NCBI GenBank assembly: GCA_037968815.1
Contig: JBBKWF010000008.1
Span: 310,001 to 374,000 of the forward strand
DNA from: Pseudopedobacter sp037968815
GTDB lineage: Bacteria > Bacteroidota > Bacteroidia > Sphingobacteriales > Sphingobacteriaceae
Direction of reading: 5' to 3'
Length of the DNA stretch: 64,000 nucleotides
The translations under genes and the position numbers were made by a program. The notes under the pieces are model-generated. The model saw only the letters and a program-made list of their open reading frames with translations, searched no databases and was not told where the DNA came from. Positions 35,401 through 42,209 of the stretch are shown in pieces (within the stretch, counting starts at the first letter, position 1; each line of letters opens with the position of its first letter).

Positions 35401-35677
35401 TTAGCCAAGTTTGGTTTTCTGCGGTAAGGGGTTTAGTAAATTCGCCACCCAAAGCTGCATAAATTTGATTGACTAAATCGTTAGGTTTTAAAAATTTATA
35501 GTTTGCCGCAATACCTAAATTTTCTGCTAATTGTAAACGTAGCCAATTGTTCATCCCTTCGGTTTGCGTCACCAAATAATAGGGTTTAAAAACAGAAATA
35601 TTTTGCGAAGTTAAATCGACGCATAAATATTTTGCTAGTATAGATAAGGAATTGGAAACCTGTAAACGCAATGCCAT
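32459..35677 (-). CDS. recC: Exodeoxyribonuclease V subunit gamma
   Basis: The 1072-residue protein is RecC, the Chi-scanning and scaffold subunit of RecBCD. Recognised parts are the N-terminal inactive helicase-like domain (YLVTQTEGMNNWLRLQLAENLGI), the central FCSLIPMRSIPFKVVALLGLNFDKFPR segment and the QDYLYISYIGQS region. A C-terminal inactive nuclease-like domain follows. It starts nine bases after recD ends, so recD and recC are one transcript. Size and order are normal for Bacteroidota that carry RecBCD rather than AddAB. Confidence 0.92.
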   Translation of the reverse strand: MALRLQVSNSLSILAKYLCVDLTSQNISVFKPYYLVTQTEGMNNWLRLQLAENLGIAANYKFLKPNDLVNQIYAALGGEFTKPLTAENQTWLIFKILGERDFINRFKETASYYTENTPDKDLKRIALAEKVADLFDQYQIYRPELIQDWNNADLNDLTKDDWQKYLWIKANLLTKNEIPDKTRVGKYIIEALKDPAKQQVLKNKIPSVFLFGLSVTTDFHLQIFHAVGQVIDFSYYLLNPAPGIYWFEDLSEKQAYRLQRKGLIENTASNLGNNLLTSWGKVTQHTFSMLFKSDDLINNYEEVATIEPTTDSLLHKVQHEIAYNLSDAEREHLNAKDINDGSLSIHSCYTPAREVEALYNFLVSLVAQKKEKLSPRDIVVMVSDIDSYAPYIKAVFKNAPHKFYFSIADESFSTNDTIAAALIALMEMNVQNLKAEEVLQLLDFGYIRKRFGISDLALIRKVVNNANIRFGADGEVDDDSVYVSWNYGLQRIIYGICMSGEEEYFTESNSLYPLDMVEGAASNEVIRFVHFVQVLISSLTEREKNRNISDWVNYVERLLIDLIFDPGENADEDYAVLLNQLGKYNAVNELVTDEITYPLFSHSFLGSVNATVRTGSFAGGGITFCSLIPMRSIPFKVVALLGLNFDKFPRKENQVNFNLMTQHPRKGDRNVKENDKHLFLETLLSAQDYLYISYIGQSAKDNSTIPPSALVDELIDYLQAKFPESDELSKEIIQKHSLHNFSPKNNEGHKINYLEVSQEEKHNFLLTHSKEEVSFSNIGIHDFVNFFKNPFKAYFNKVLAIYYGSEESLLAETELFGLDSLQNWSLKQQLLSANEEQQVHLKERMLKTGGLPLKNMANVVFNNTETDVAKTRELYNECIGGAAEESLEIDLNIEEASIQFLGKIGGIYGDKMVVVSWSKSETKYLLEAYLKYLLIQASGLNLQLYYISSNKEKVFKAKEINQATAKIRLVELCDLYIHGHNEIIAFYPDFKISPKDLETLNFFKFKKAVDEKLNNSQFPCNDPYILQKYNDGFFDNKLAYEEQDENEVLINFKTNFEKIISPLEELFPEYYS

Positions 35678-35686
35678 AAGAAAATG

Positions 35687-37459
35687 CTAATACTCTAAAA
35701 ATCTGTTATTAATACCCGATGCTCTTTTTACTTGTGCGGCAGAAGCATCTAAAATTGCCTGACTGCTTGCCTGTAAAATCACCTTCTTTTTCGCCCTAGT
35801 AATTCCCGTGTAAAGCAGTTCTCGGGTTAAAATAGTAATACCTTCTGCTGGCGGTAAAATCATTAAAATTTGCTCGAACTCTGATCCCTGACTTTTATGT
35901 ATAGTCATAGCAAAAACGGTTTCAACTTTGGCCAATAAGCCCGGTAAAACTGTTTTTAAATTGCCTTCACTGTCTTCAAAATAAGCTTTATAATCATTGT
36001 TGTCATCTTTACGGATGATACCTACATCACCATTGAACAGACCCAAATCGTAATTATTACTATTCATAATTATGGGGCGGTTTTGGTAAAATTCCTTGTC
36101 TAAAACCAATAAATTTTTCTCGACCAGATATTGTTCGATTTTTTTATTAGTGGTGTATAAACCATGTTCTCCTTCTCTAATGGCACATAAAACCCTTAAG
36201 TGGTTCAGTTTTTTTAGAGCTGTTTTGATATCAGGTTCTTGGATATAATCTTGATAGTTAGAAACAAATTTTTTGAAAATGGCCGAGGTGTAATCGGTGT
36301 CAATTTGCACTTGTTCATCATTGTTAACTTCAATAAAGGAAGTGATTTTTGCTATATCGTTGTTAATTACAGCTTTACTAAATTTCCCGATACCCTCGTC
36401 ACTGTTAAAACGGTGGCTGTATTGTAGTTCAACAATGTGCTGAAAAAGTGGGTGCGGAGAAGCTGACGGGGCGGTATTAATTTGCGAACTCGCATCATCA
36501 ATAAAGGAATTAATTAAAGCTAATCTTTCGGCAGTAAAAACGTTTAACTGTTGTTGTGCCATACATAAATCGCCAAATAAACTTCCAGCTTCTACAGATG
36601 CCAACTGGTTTTTGTCGCCCAGTAAAATCACTCTGGTTTCTTTGCCAACAGCATCTAAAAGTTTAGCAAACAAGGCAACGTCAATCATGGAAGATTCATC
36701 CACAATAATTACGTCGTAATTTAATGGATTTTCGGCATTATGTTTAAAATACGGCGAGTCTGGAATGTAACCCAATAAACGGTGCAATGTTGAAGGTTGT
36801 ATTTCTTGAAACTTATTTTTGATGTGTTCTGAAACCTCTAGTTTGGCACTTTTTAAAGATTCTGCCATTCGGGCTGAAGCTTTACCAGTTGGAGCTGCCA
36901 AACCAACTTTTAAATCTCCGTTTAGGTGAAATAAAATGGCCAATATTTTAGCAACCGTAGTAGTTTTTCCGGTTCCTGGTCCGCCCGTAATGATACTGAA
37001 ATTATTGAGATAGCTATTTACTGCTGCTGCCAATTGCCAATTTACAATGCCTGCGCTACTGCTAAAAAGTTGCTTAATAAATTCTTGATTATTTGTTAGC
37101 TGTTGTACCCTTTCTGGTTCAGTCGCTTTTTCGCTGGCTACAAATGCTTGAATACGTTGTAAAATAGAGCTTTCATAGTTAAAGTAGCGTTGCAAATACA
37201 AACGGTTTTGGTGTAATACAAAAGGCTGTTTGTTCGCAGTGTTTTCTGTTACGAGTTTATCTTTAGCAATGTTTTTGATGGCTTGCTCAATTGCTAAATA
37301 ATAGGAGGGAAGCTCATCTTTTTCTTCATCCACATCATTCAAATCCACACAAATATGCCCTTCTGCTAGTTTTTTTGAAACTAAATATGCCAAAGGTTTT
37401 AACGTTTCGCTTTTAAAAAACGAAGCGAATTGCTGGTGAATATCGTTATAGGTTTGCAT
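35687..37459 (-). CDS. recD: Exodeoxyribonuclease V subunit alpha
   Basis: The 590-residue protein is the 5'-3' helicase of RecBCD. It has an N-terminal domain of about 150 residues, Walker A GGPGTGKT at residues 159-166, Walker B DESSMIDV near residue 250 and the GDKNQLASVEAGSLFGDL segment. The C-terminal UvrD_C_2 motif is FAMTIHKSQGSEFEQILMILP. It is the first gene of the recDC(B) run. Upstream lies a palindromic repeat (37549-37613). Confidence 0.93.
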   Translation of the reverse strand: MQTYNDIHQQFASFFKSETLKPLAYLVSKKLAEGHICVDLNDVDEEKDELPSYYLAIEQAIKNIAKDKLVTENTANKQPFVLHQNRLYLQRYFNYESSILQRIQAFVASEKATEPERVQQLTNNQEFIKQLFSSSAGIVNWQLAAAVNSYLNNFSIITGGPGTGKTTTVAKILAILFHLNGDLKVGLAAPTGKASARMAESLKSAKLEVSEHIKNKFQEIQPSTLHRLLGYIPDSPYFKHNAENPLNYDVIIVDESSMIDVALFAKLLDAVGKETRVILLGDKNQLASVEAGSLFGDLCMAQQQLNVFTAERLALINSFIDDASSQINTAPSASPHPLFQHIVELQYSHRFNSDEGIGKFSKAVINNDIAKITSFIEVNNDEQVQIDTDYTSAIFKKFVSNYQDYIQEPDIKTALKKLNHLRVLCAIREGEHGLYTTNKKIEQYLVEKNLLVLDKEFYQNRPIIMNSNNYDLGLFNGDVGIIRKDDNNDYKAYFEDSEGNLKTVLPGLLAKVETVFAMTIHKSQGSEFEQILMILPPAEGITILTRELLYTGITRAKKKVILQASSQAILDASAAQVKRASGINNRFLEY

Positions 37460-37548
37460 GGTTATCGTACGTAATTTAAAAAACTGGTCGCTCCCTGGAG
37501 CTGGCGAGGCTCATAATAAGACCTCAATGTTTATAATTAAAAAGTATG

Positions 37549-37613
37549 GTCATGTTGAACGAAGTGAAACATCTCGTAACAGATGACAAATTTGTTTCGT
37601 TCCTCAACGTGAC
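37549..37613. repeat. Palindromic intergenic repeat, copy C (shortened)
   Basis: GTCATGTTGAACGAAGTGAAACATCTC opens the element, and TTTGTTTCGTTCCTCAACGTGAC closes it as an imperfect reverse complement. It is a shortened member of the family at 5383-5477 and 32292-32390 and lies upstream of recD. Confidence 0.6.
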
Positions 37614-37687
37614 TTAAGTCTCTGCCTAAGTTAACCACCCTTTTAATTAAGCTTTCAAGATAAATAAAATCTTCTTTTGTTTGCTTT

Positions 37688-37858
37688 ATGTGGAAAACTC
37701 TTGATCCCAAAGAAAATTACGGACAGGTTTATATTAGAACAGTTGCTATTACTGGTTTCTACGATGAATTATTAGATAAAGAGATAGCAATTCATCCAAA
37801 TGGAAAACTAAATACTCAACCATGGGGCTCAAAAAGAGTTTTCTTTAATAGATACTGA
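37688..37858 (+). CDS. Small hypothetical ORF, 56 residues
   Basis: A 57-codon frame runs from ATG 37688 to TGA 37858 and encodes a protein starting MWKTLDPKENYGQ and ending WGSKRVFFNRY. The residue mix looks protein-like (aromatic residues spaced through polar sequence), but no family is recognised. It may be the tail of a larger decayed gene, because the sequence begins abruptly and has no clear ribosome binding site. It lies between the recD leader and the DUF3820 gene. Confidence 0.4.
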   Translation: MWKTLDPKENYGQVYIRTVAITGFYDELLDKEIAIHPNGKLNTQPWGSKRVFFNRY

Positions 37859-37909
37859 CGCTAGCTTGCTTATATTTGAGGAGTCCTTACCAAAGGAAAT
37901 ATAAATACA

Positions 37910-38122
37910 ATGGATACTCAAATATTACTAGACCTTGTTAAGGTGCGGATGCATTTTGGAAAGTACAAAGGGAAATTACTTTGCGATTTACCAGTTTCTT
38001 ATCTGGAATGGTTTGCTTCAAAAGGCTGGCCTCCAGGTAAACTAGGGATGCAACTTGCTACTATTTATGAAATTAAAATCAACGGTTTAGAAGAGCTGCT
38101 GAAACCTTTTAGACGCGGTTAA
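37910..38122 (+). CDS. DUF3820 family protein
   Basis: The 70-residue protein has the DUF3820 pattern: MHFGKYKGKLLCDLPVSYLEWF, then KGWPPGKLG. Members are small cytoplasmic proteins, sometimes annotated as putative quorum-sensing or exonuclease-associated, with no firm role. The stop codon TAA (38120-38122) overlaps the stop of the convergent GtrA gene: the four bases TTAA serve both. Confidence 0.85.
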   Translation: MDTQILLDLVKVRMHFGKYKGKLLCDLPVSYLEWFASKGWPPGKLGMQLATIYEIKINGLEELLKPFRRG

Positions 38123-38619
38123 GCTTTCTTTTTAAAAGAAAAATTACGCTGAGAAAAATAACTGAATAAGGTTACAAATGCAAAAGTTAACATATAAGAT
38201 GGCGTTGGATACCAGCCCATAGCGTCAACAAAAAGCTTCATAAATAGATAATTTAATAGTATGCAGACTAATACTACAGACAAATATCTAATTAACTGTA
38301 CTCTCTTCAATAAATACGAACCTCCGAAAACCACATAGGTATTTAAGTAGAACCCGATAGGGAAAGTAATACCAAAAGCTACCAAAAAGGAGAAAATGTG
38401 TGAACTGATAGCAATGCTTTCTGAAACTTGAACAAGTTGCTTATCTACGATAAAGTTTTCTGTTACTGCAAAAATAAAGAAGTTCAACACTGCGTTTCCG
38501 CCTCCACAAACAGCATAGCGGTAAGTTTGCAAAGGCATAAATCGTTTAAATAGCGGATAAAAACTATCTATTAAAAATAAAAGGAATTGCTGGAAATGCT
38601 TGTTCAATTTGCTAATCAT
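38119..38619 (-). CDS. GtrA family membrane protein
   Basis: This protein of about 166 residues has four membrane segments and the GtrA/DPMS family pattern: RYAVCGGGNAVLNFFIF, then FGITFPIGFYLNTYVVFGG and a basic C-terminus (FSQRNFSFKKKA). GtrA proteins take part in moving polyprenyl-linked sugars across the inner membrane. An in-frame TTG at 38628 would add three residues, but it overlaps a perfect TATATTTG -7 box. I therefore place the start at the ATG at 38619. A DPM1-like glycosyltransferase, the usual partner, is not adjacent; one lies at 16068-16772. Confidence 0.85.
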   Translation of the reverse strand: MISKLNKHFQQFLLFLIDSFYPLFKRFMPLQTYRYAVCGGGNAVLNFFIFAVTENFIVDKQLVQVSESIAISSHIFSFLVAFGITFPIGFYLNTYVVFGGSYLLKRVQLIRYLSVVLVCILLNYLFMKLFVDAMGWYPTPSYMLTFAFVTLFSYFSQRNFSFKKKA

Positions 38620-38625
38620 CGGATA

Positions 38626-38656
38626 CAAATATAGCTTTCTAAATCTTTTTGAAAAA
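38626..38656 (-). promoter_or_regulatory. Candidate promoter of the GtrA gene
   Basis: On the minus strand TATATTTG (38633-38626) matches the Bacteroidota -7 consensus TAnnTTTG exactly, with TTTT 19 bases upstream at the -33 position. The ATG lies six bases after the box, so the transcript would have almost no leader. Confidence 0.35.
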
Positions 38657-38662
38657 CCAAAA

Positions 38663-39883
38663 TTATTGCTTCAAGTTATGTGAGTCTAAACTTCTCTTTG
38701 CTAATACTACACTTATTAAAATAAGTATCGAGCATAACAGAAACGGTGCGCCCGGAAACTGAATAGGAGCATCTTTAGCAGTGAAAACTGCAAAAATAGT
38801 GGTCATTAGCGGAGGTGCAAAAATAGTTGTGGCACTCATTAAGCTGGTTAAAGCACCTTGTAACTCACCTTGTTCGTTCCCTGGTGCATGACTACTAATG
38901 ATACTTTGCAAAGCTGGGTTAGCAATACCACCCAAGCAGTAAGGCACAATAAAAGCAAACATATAAATTCCGTTTGGCGCAAATGCAAACAACAATAAAC
39001 CAATACTATAAAGTGATAAACCGATGTATAAACTATTTTCTTGACCAAATTTCGGAATAGCCCATCTAATTATTCCACCTTGTACAATACCAATCATTAA
39101 TCCAACAAAACCTAAAGAATAACCTACCCAAGCTTCGTTCCATCCAAATTTCTCCATTCCGTAGTAGGACCAAACACTTTGCAAACCATTGTTAGCGGTG
39201 TACATTAATATAAGAGTAATAATTAGTCCGCCTACGGCTGGGTATTTCTTTAAAGCCATTAATGAGCTTATTGGGTTTGCTCGTTTAATATCAAAAGGTC
39301 TTCTTGACTCTACAGGGAGTGACTCTGGCAATACAAAATATCCGTAAACAACATTTAATAAGCTTACAGCGGCGGCTGCAAAAAATGGAATACGCGAACC
39401 AAATTGCCCTAATATACCACCTATAACTGGGCCTAAAATAAATCCTAAACCAAAAGCAGCACCAATTAGTCCAAAGTTTTGTGCTCTTTTTTCGGGAGTA
39501 CTAATATCTGCAATATATGCCGATGCGGTGGTAATGCTGGCTCCAGTTACTCCGGCAATTATCCTTCCGACAAATAGCCACCAAATAGTAGGAGCAAAGG
39601 CTAAAAACAGGTAATCAATTCCAAATCCTAATAAAGAAAGAAGCAAAACAGGTCTTCTACCAAATCTATCGCTTAAATTACCAATGAGTGGCGCACAAAT
39701 AAACTGCATAAAGGCATATGCAAAAGTTAACCAACCGCCATAACTTGCTGCATCGCTTAAATCACCATTAATTAATTCTTTAATTAGAGTTGGTAATACC
39801 GGGATAATGATACCTAAGCCGGTAACATCCAATAATAAGGTGATAAAAATAAAACCTAAAGCGGCCTTTTTGTTTTTGTGCAT
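38663..39883 (-). CDS. TCR/Tet family MFS transporter
   Basis: The 406-residue protein has 12 membrane segments and the major facilitator motif A (GNLSDRFGRRPVLL). Motif C is seen as GFILGPVIGG. It groups with TetA-like drug:H+ antiporters (LDVTGLGIIIPVLPTLI at the N-terminus). It may export tetracycline or another small molecule, but Bacteroidota carry many such chromosomal homologues without proven resistance. No TetR-type regulator is adjacent. Confidence 0.87.
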   Translation of the reverse strand: MHKNKKAALGFIFITLLLDVTGLGIIIPVLPTLIKELINGDLSDAASYGGWLTFAYAFMQFICAPLIGNLSDRFGRRPVLLLSLLGFGIDYLFLAFAPTIWWLFVGRIIAGVTGASITTASAYIADISTPEKRAQNFGLIGAAFGLGFILGPVIGGILGQFGSRIPFFAAAAVSLLNVVYGYFVLPESLPVESRRPFDIKRANPISSLMALKKYPAVGGLIITLILMYTANNGLQSVWSYYGMEKFGWNEAWVGYSLGFVGLMIGIVQGGIIRWAIPKFGQENSLYIGLSLYSIGLLLFAFAPNGIYMFAFIVPYCLGGIANPALQSIISSHAPGNEQGELQGALTSLMSATTIFAPPLMTTIFAVFTAKDAPIQFPGAPFLLCSILILISVVLAKRSLDSHNLKQ

Positions 39884-40014
39884 TTTTTAAGAAGTCGAAA
39901 GTAAAAAGTACAAAGGCTAAACGGTTCTAATAATTGCAAATTAAAGTCCACCACATTTTTTTATCTTCAATTGTTTTTAACTCACATGAACTGAAATCTC
40001 GGTTTAACTAAAAT

Positions 40015-40047
40015 AAAAAATGCCCAAATTTTTAATTTGGGCATTTT
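40015..40047 (-). terminator. Intrinsic terminator after manC
   Basis: AAAATGCCCAAATT and AATTTGGGCATTTT form the stem. On the minus strand it is followed by a T-rich tract, 16 bases downstream of the manC stop. Confidence 0.85.
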
Positions 40048-40063
40048 AAGCTGTGTTGTGTTA

Positions 40064-41149
40064 TTAGATGTATTTGTTGCCAAACTTCTGTTTAACATCT
40101 GCAACTACCTGTTTAACGTGTTGCTCTTTATCTCGTGGACAAATCATTAAAGTATTGTTTGACTCTACAACAATAAAATCATGTAAATCCTGTAAAATCA
40201 CCAATTTATCTTTCGGTACATTCACCATACAGTTTGATGAATTGTACATCATTACACCTTCTTGGTTAATTACGGCATTGCCAACGTAGTCTTTATCAGC
40301 TAGTTCATAAACTGAAGCCCATGTCCCTAAATCGGACCAGCCAAACTCAGAAGGCATTACAAAAACGTTGTCTGCCTTTTCCATAATTCCATAATCAATT
40401 GAAATGTTAGGGCATCTTTGAAAAGCTGATTGTATAAAATCTTTTTCTGTGGCAGAGTTGTACTGGTTTTTTCCGCTTCTAAAAATCTCGCTCATATCAG
40501 CTAAATGTTTGTCAAAAGCATCTATAATTGCAGAAACGCTCCAAATAAAAATTCCTGAGTTCCATAAAAAATCGCCACTGGCTATAAATGTTTGTGCTAT
40601 TTCTAAAGAAGGTTTTTCTGTGAAAGTTTTAACCTTATGCAAGTTCTCTTCTATGGTGTTTTCGGCGTATTGGATATATCCGTAACCAGTATCTGGGCGA
40701 GAAGGTTTAATACCTAAAGTAATTAAACAATTATGAGTTTTACTAGCGTCCAGTGCTTTATGAATGGTTTCTACAAAGCGTTCGGTTTCTAATATTAAAT
40801 GGTCTGATGGTGCAACCACAATTTGCGCATCAGGATTTAACTGTTTGATTTTGTAGCAACCATAAGCAATACAAGGTGCGGTATTACGCATAATAGGCTC
40901 ACCAATAATTTGGTTGTCAGTTAATTCTGGTAATTGCTCTTTAACTAAATCAAAGTAGTTTTCATTAGTAAGGATGTAGATGTTTTCTACGGGTAATATT
41001 TTTTTAAATCGTTCAAATGTATTTTGAATTAAGCTTTTTCCTGTCCCCAAAACATCTAAAAACTGTTTTGGGTAGGTGGTTCTGCTCACTGGCCAAAATC
41101 TACTTCCGATACCACCTGCCATTATTAAGGCATAATTATTTTTATTCAT
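40064..41149 (-). CDS. manC: Mannose-1-phosphate guanylyltransferase
   Basis: The 361-residue nucleotidyltransferase makes GDP-mannose from GTP and mannose 1-phosphate. The signature MAGGIGSRFWPVSRTTYPKQFLDVLG is at the N-terminus, VAPSDHLI (metal-binding Asp) is near residue 107 and FTEKPSLEIA near 162, with WNSGIFIW further on. It lacks the C-terminal mannose-6-phosphate isomerase domain of the bifunctional enzymes, which fits its length. It follows kdsD by 12 bases, so the two sugar-nucleotide genes are co-transcribed. Confidence 0.92.
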   Translation of the reverse strand: MNKNNYALIMAGGIGSRFWPVSRTTYPKQFLDVLGTGKSLIQNTFERFKKILPVENIYILTNENYFDLVKEQLPELTDNQIIGEPIMRNTAPCIAYGCYKIKQLNPDAQIVVAPSDHLILETERFVETIHKALDASKTHNCLITLGIKPSRPDTGYGYIQYAENTIEENLHKVKTFTEKPSLEIAQTFIASGDFLWNSGIFIWSVSAIIDAFDKHLADMSEIFRSGKNQYNSATEKDFIQSAFQRCPNISIDYGIMEKADNVFVMPSEFGWSDLGTWASVYELADKDYVGNAVINQEGVMMYNSSNCMVNVPKDKLVILQDLHDFIVVESNNTLMICPRDKEQHVKQVVADVKQKFGNKYI

Positions 41150-41161
41150 AAGGTTTTTGTG

Positions 41162-42127
41162 TTAGATAATTCCTTCTCTTAACAAATCATGTAAATGTAT
41201 TACCCCTTCATATTTGTTGTTTTTTGTAACAATGAGTTGGGTAATGTTAAATTGTTTCATTTTGTTGAGGGCAACTACTGCCATCTCGTTTTCGTCAATT
41301 GTTTTTGGCGATTGGTTCATAATGTCAACAGCTTTCAGATTTTCAAAAGATTGGTATTTCTCCATCATCCTACGTAAATCACCATCTGTAATAACGCCCC
41401 TAAGTTCAAGATTTTCTACAATAGCTACAACCCCTAATCTCCTTTTACTGATTTCTAAGATTGCCTCCTTTATAGTTGCGTTTACCGCGAGCTCTGGTTT
41501 TTCATTCAGTTTGCTTAAATCGGCAACCTTTAAGTACAGTTTTTTTCCTAATGCCCCTCCAGGGTGATATTTAGCGAAGTCTTCTTTGGTAAAGTCTCTG
41601 CATTCTACTAAACAAACAGCCAAAGCATCGCCTAAAACTAATTGTACAGTGGTGCTAGTGGTAGGTGCTAAATTGTTTGGACAAGCTTCTTTTTGGATAC
41701 TTGCGTCTAAAACAAAGTCAGATTGTTGCGCCAAGTACGATTCCTTTTCGCCAACAATACAGGCTAGTTGATTGTTCCCTTGTTTTAACAGCGGGATCAA
41801 CACTTTTATTTCGGCAGTATTTCCACTTTTTGATAGGCAAAGTACCAAATCATCTTTTTGGATAATACCTAAATCGCCATGTACGGCATCGGCCGCATGC
41901 ATAAAAATAGAAGGAGTACCGGTGGAGTTAAATGTTGCAACTAATTTTTGAGCGATGATTGCACTTTTGCCAACACCTGTAACTATCACTCTTCCTTTTA
42001 GTGTTAGGATTTTTTTTACGAGTTTTTCAAAATCACTAGATAGTTGCTCTGATAACTGTTTAAGTGCTTCTGTTTCAATGGAAATTGTGCGCTGTGCAAT
42101 CTCTAAAATTTCTTTAGATGACTTCAA
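41162..42127 (-). CDS. kdsD: Arabinose-5-phosphate isomerase (KpsF/GutQ family)
   Basis: The 321-residue protein converts ribulose 5-phosphate to arabinose 5-phosphate, the first step of Kdo synthesis for lipopolysaccharide. An N-terminal SIS domain (about 30-190) contains VIVTGVGKSAIIAQKL, HAADAVHGDLG and LCLSKSGNTAEI. Two CBS domains follow (about 205-320). It heads a two-gene unit with manC and is divergent from recQ. kdsA, the next enzyme needed for Kdo, lies about 2.4 kb away on the other strand. Confidence 0.92.
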   Translation of the reverse strand: MKSSKEILEIAQRTISIETEALKQLSEQLSSDFEKLVKKILTLKGRVIVTGVGKSAIIAQKLVATFNSTGTPSIFMHAADAVHGDLGIIQKDDLVLCLSKSGNTAEIKVLIPLLKQGNNQLACIVGEKESYLAQQSDFVLDASIQKEACPNNLAPTTSTTVQLVLGDALAVCLVECRDFTKEDFAKYHPGGALGKKLYLKVADLSKLNEKPELAVNATIKEAILEISKRRLGVVAIVENLELRGVITDGDLRRMMEKYQSFENLKAVDIMNQSPKTIDENEMAVVALNKMKQFNITQLIVTKNNKYEGVIHLHDLLREGII

Positions 42128-42209
42128 AATTGTAATTTTTATAATTAAATATATTTATGTCACAAAAATATGTTATTTTGATTGCTAAAATCAGCATGAG
42201 CTGTTTTTT

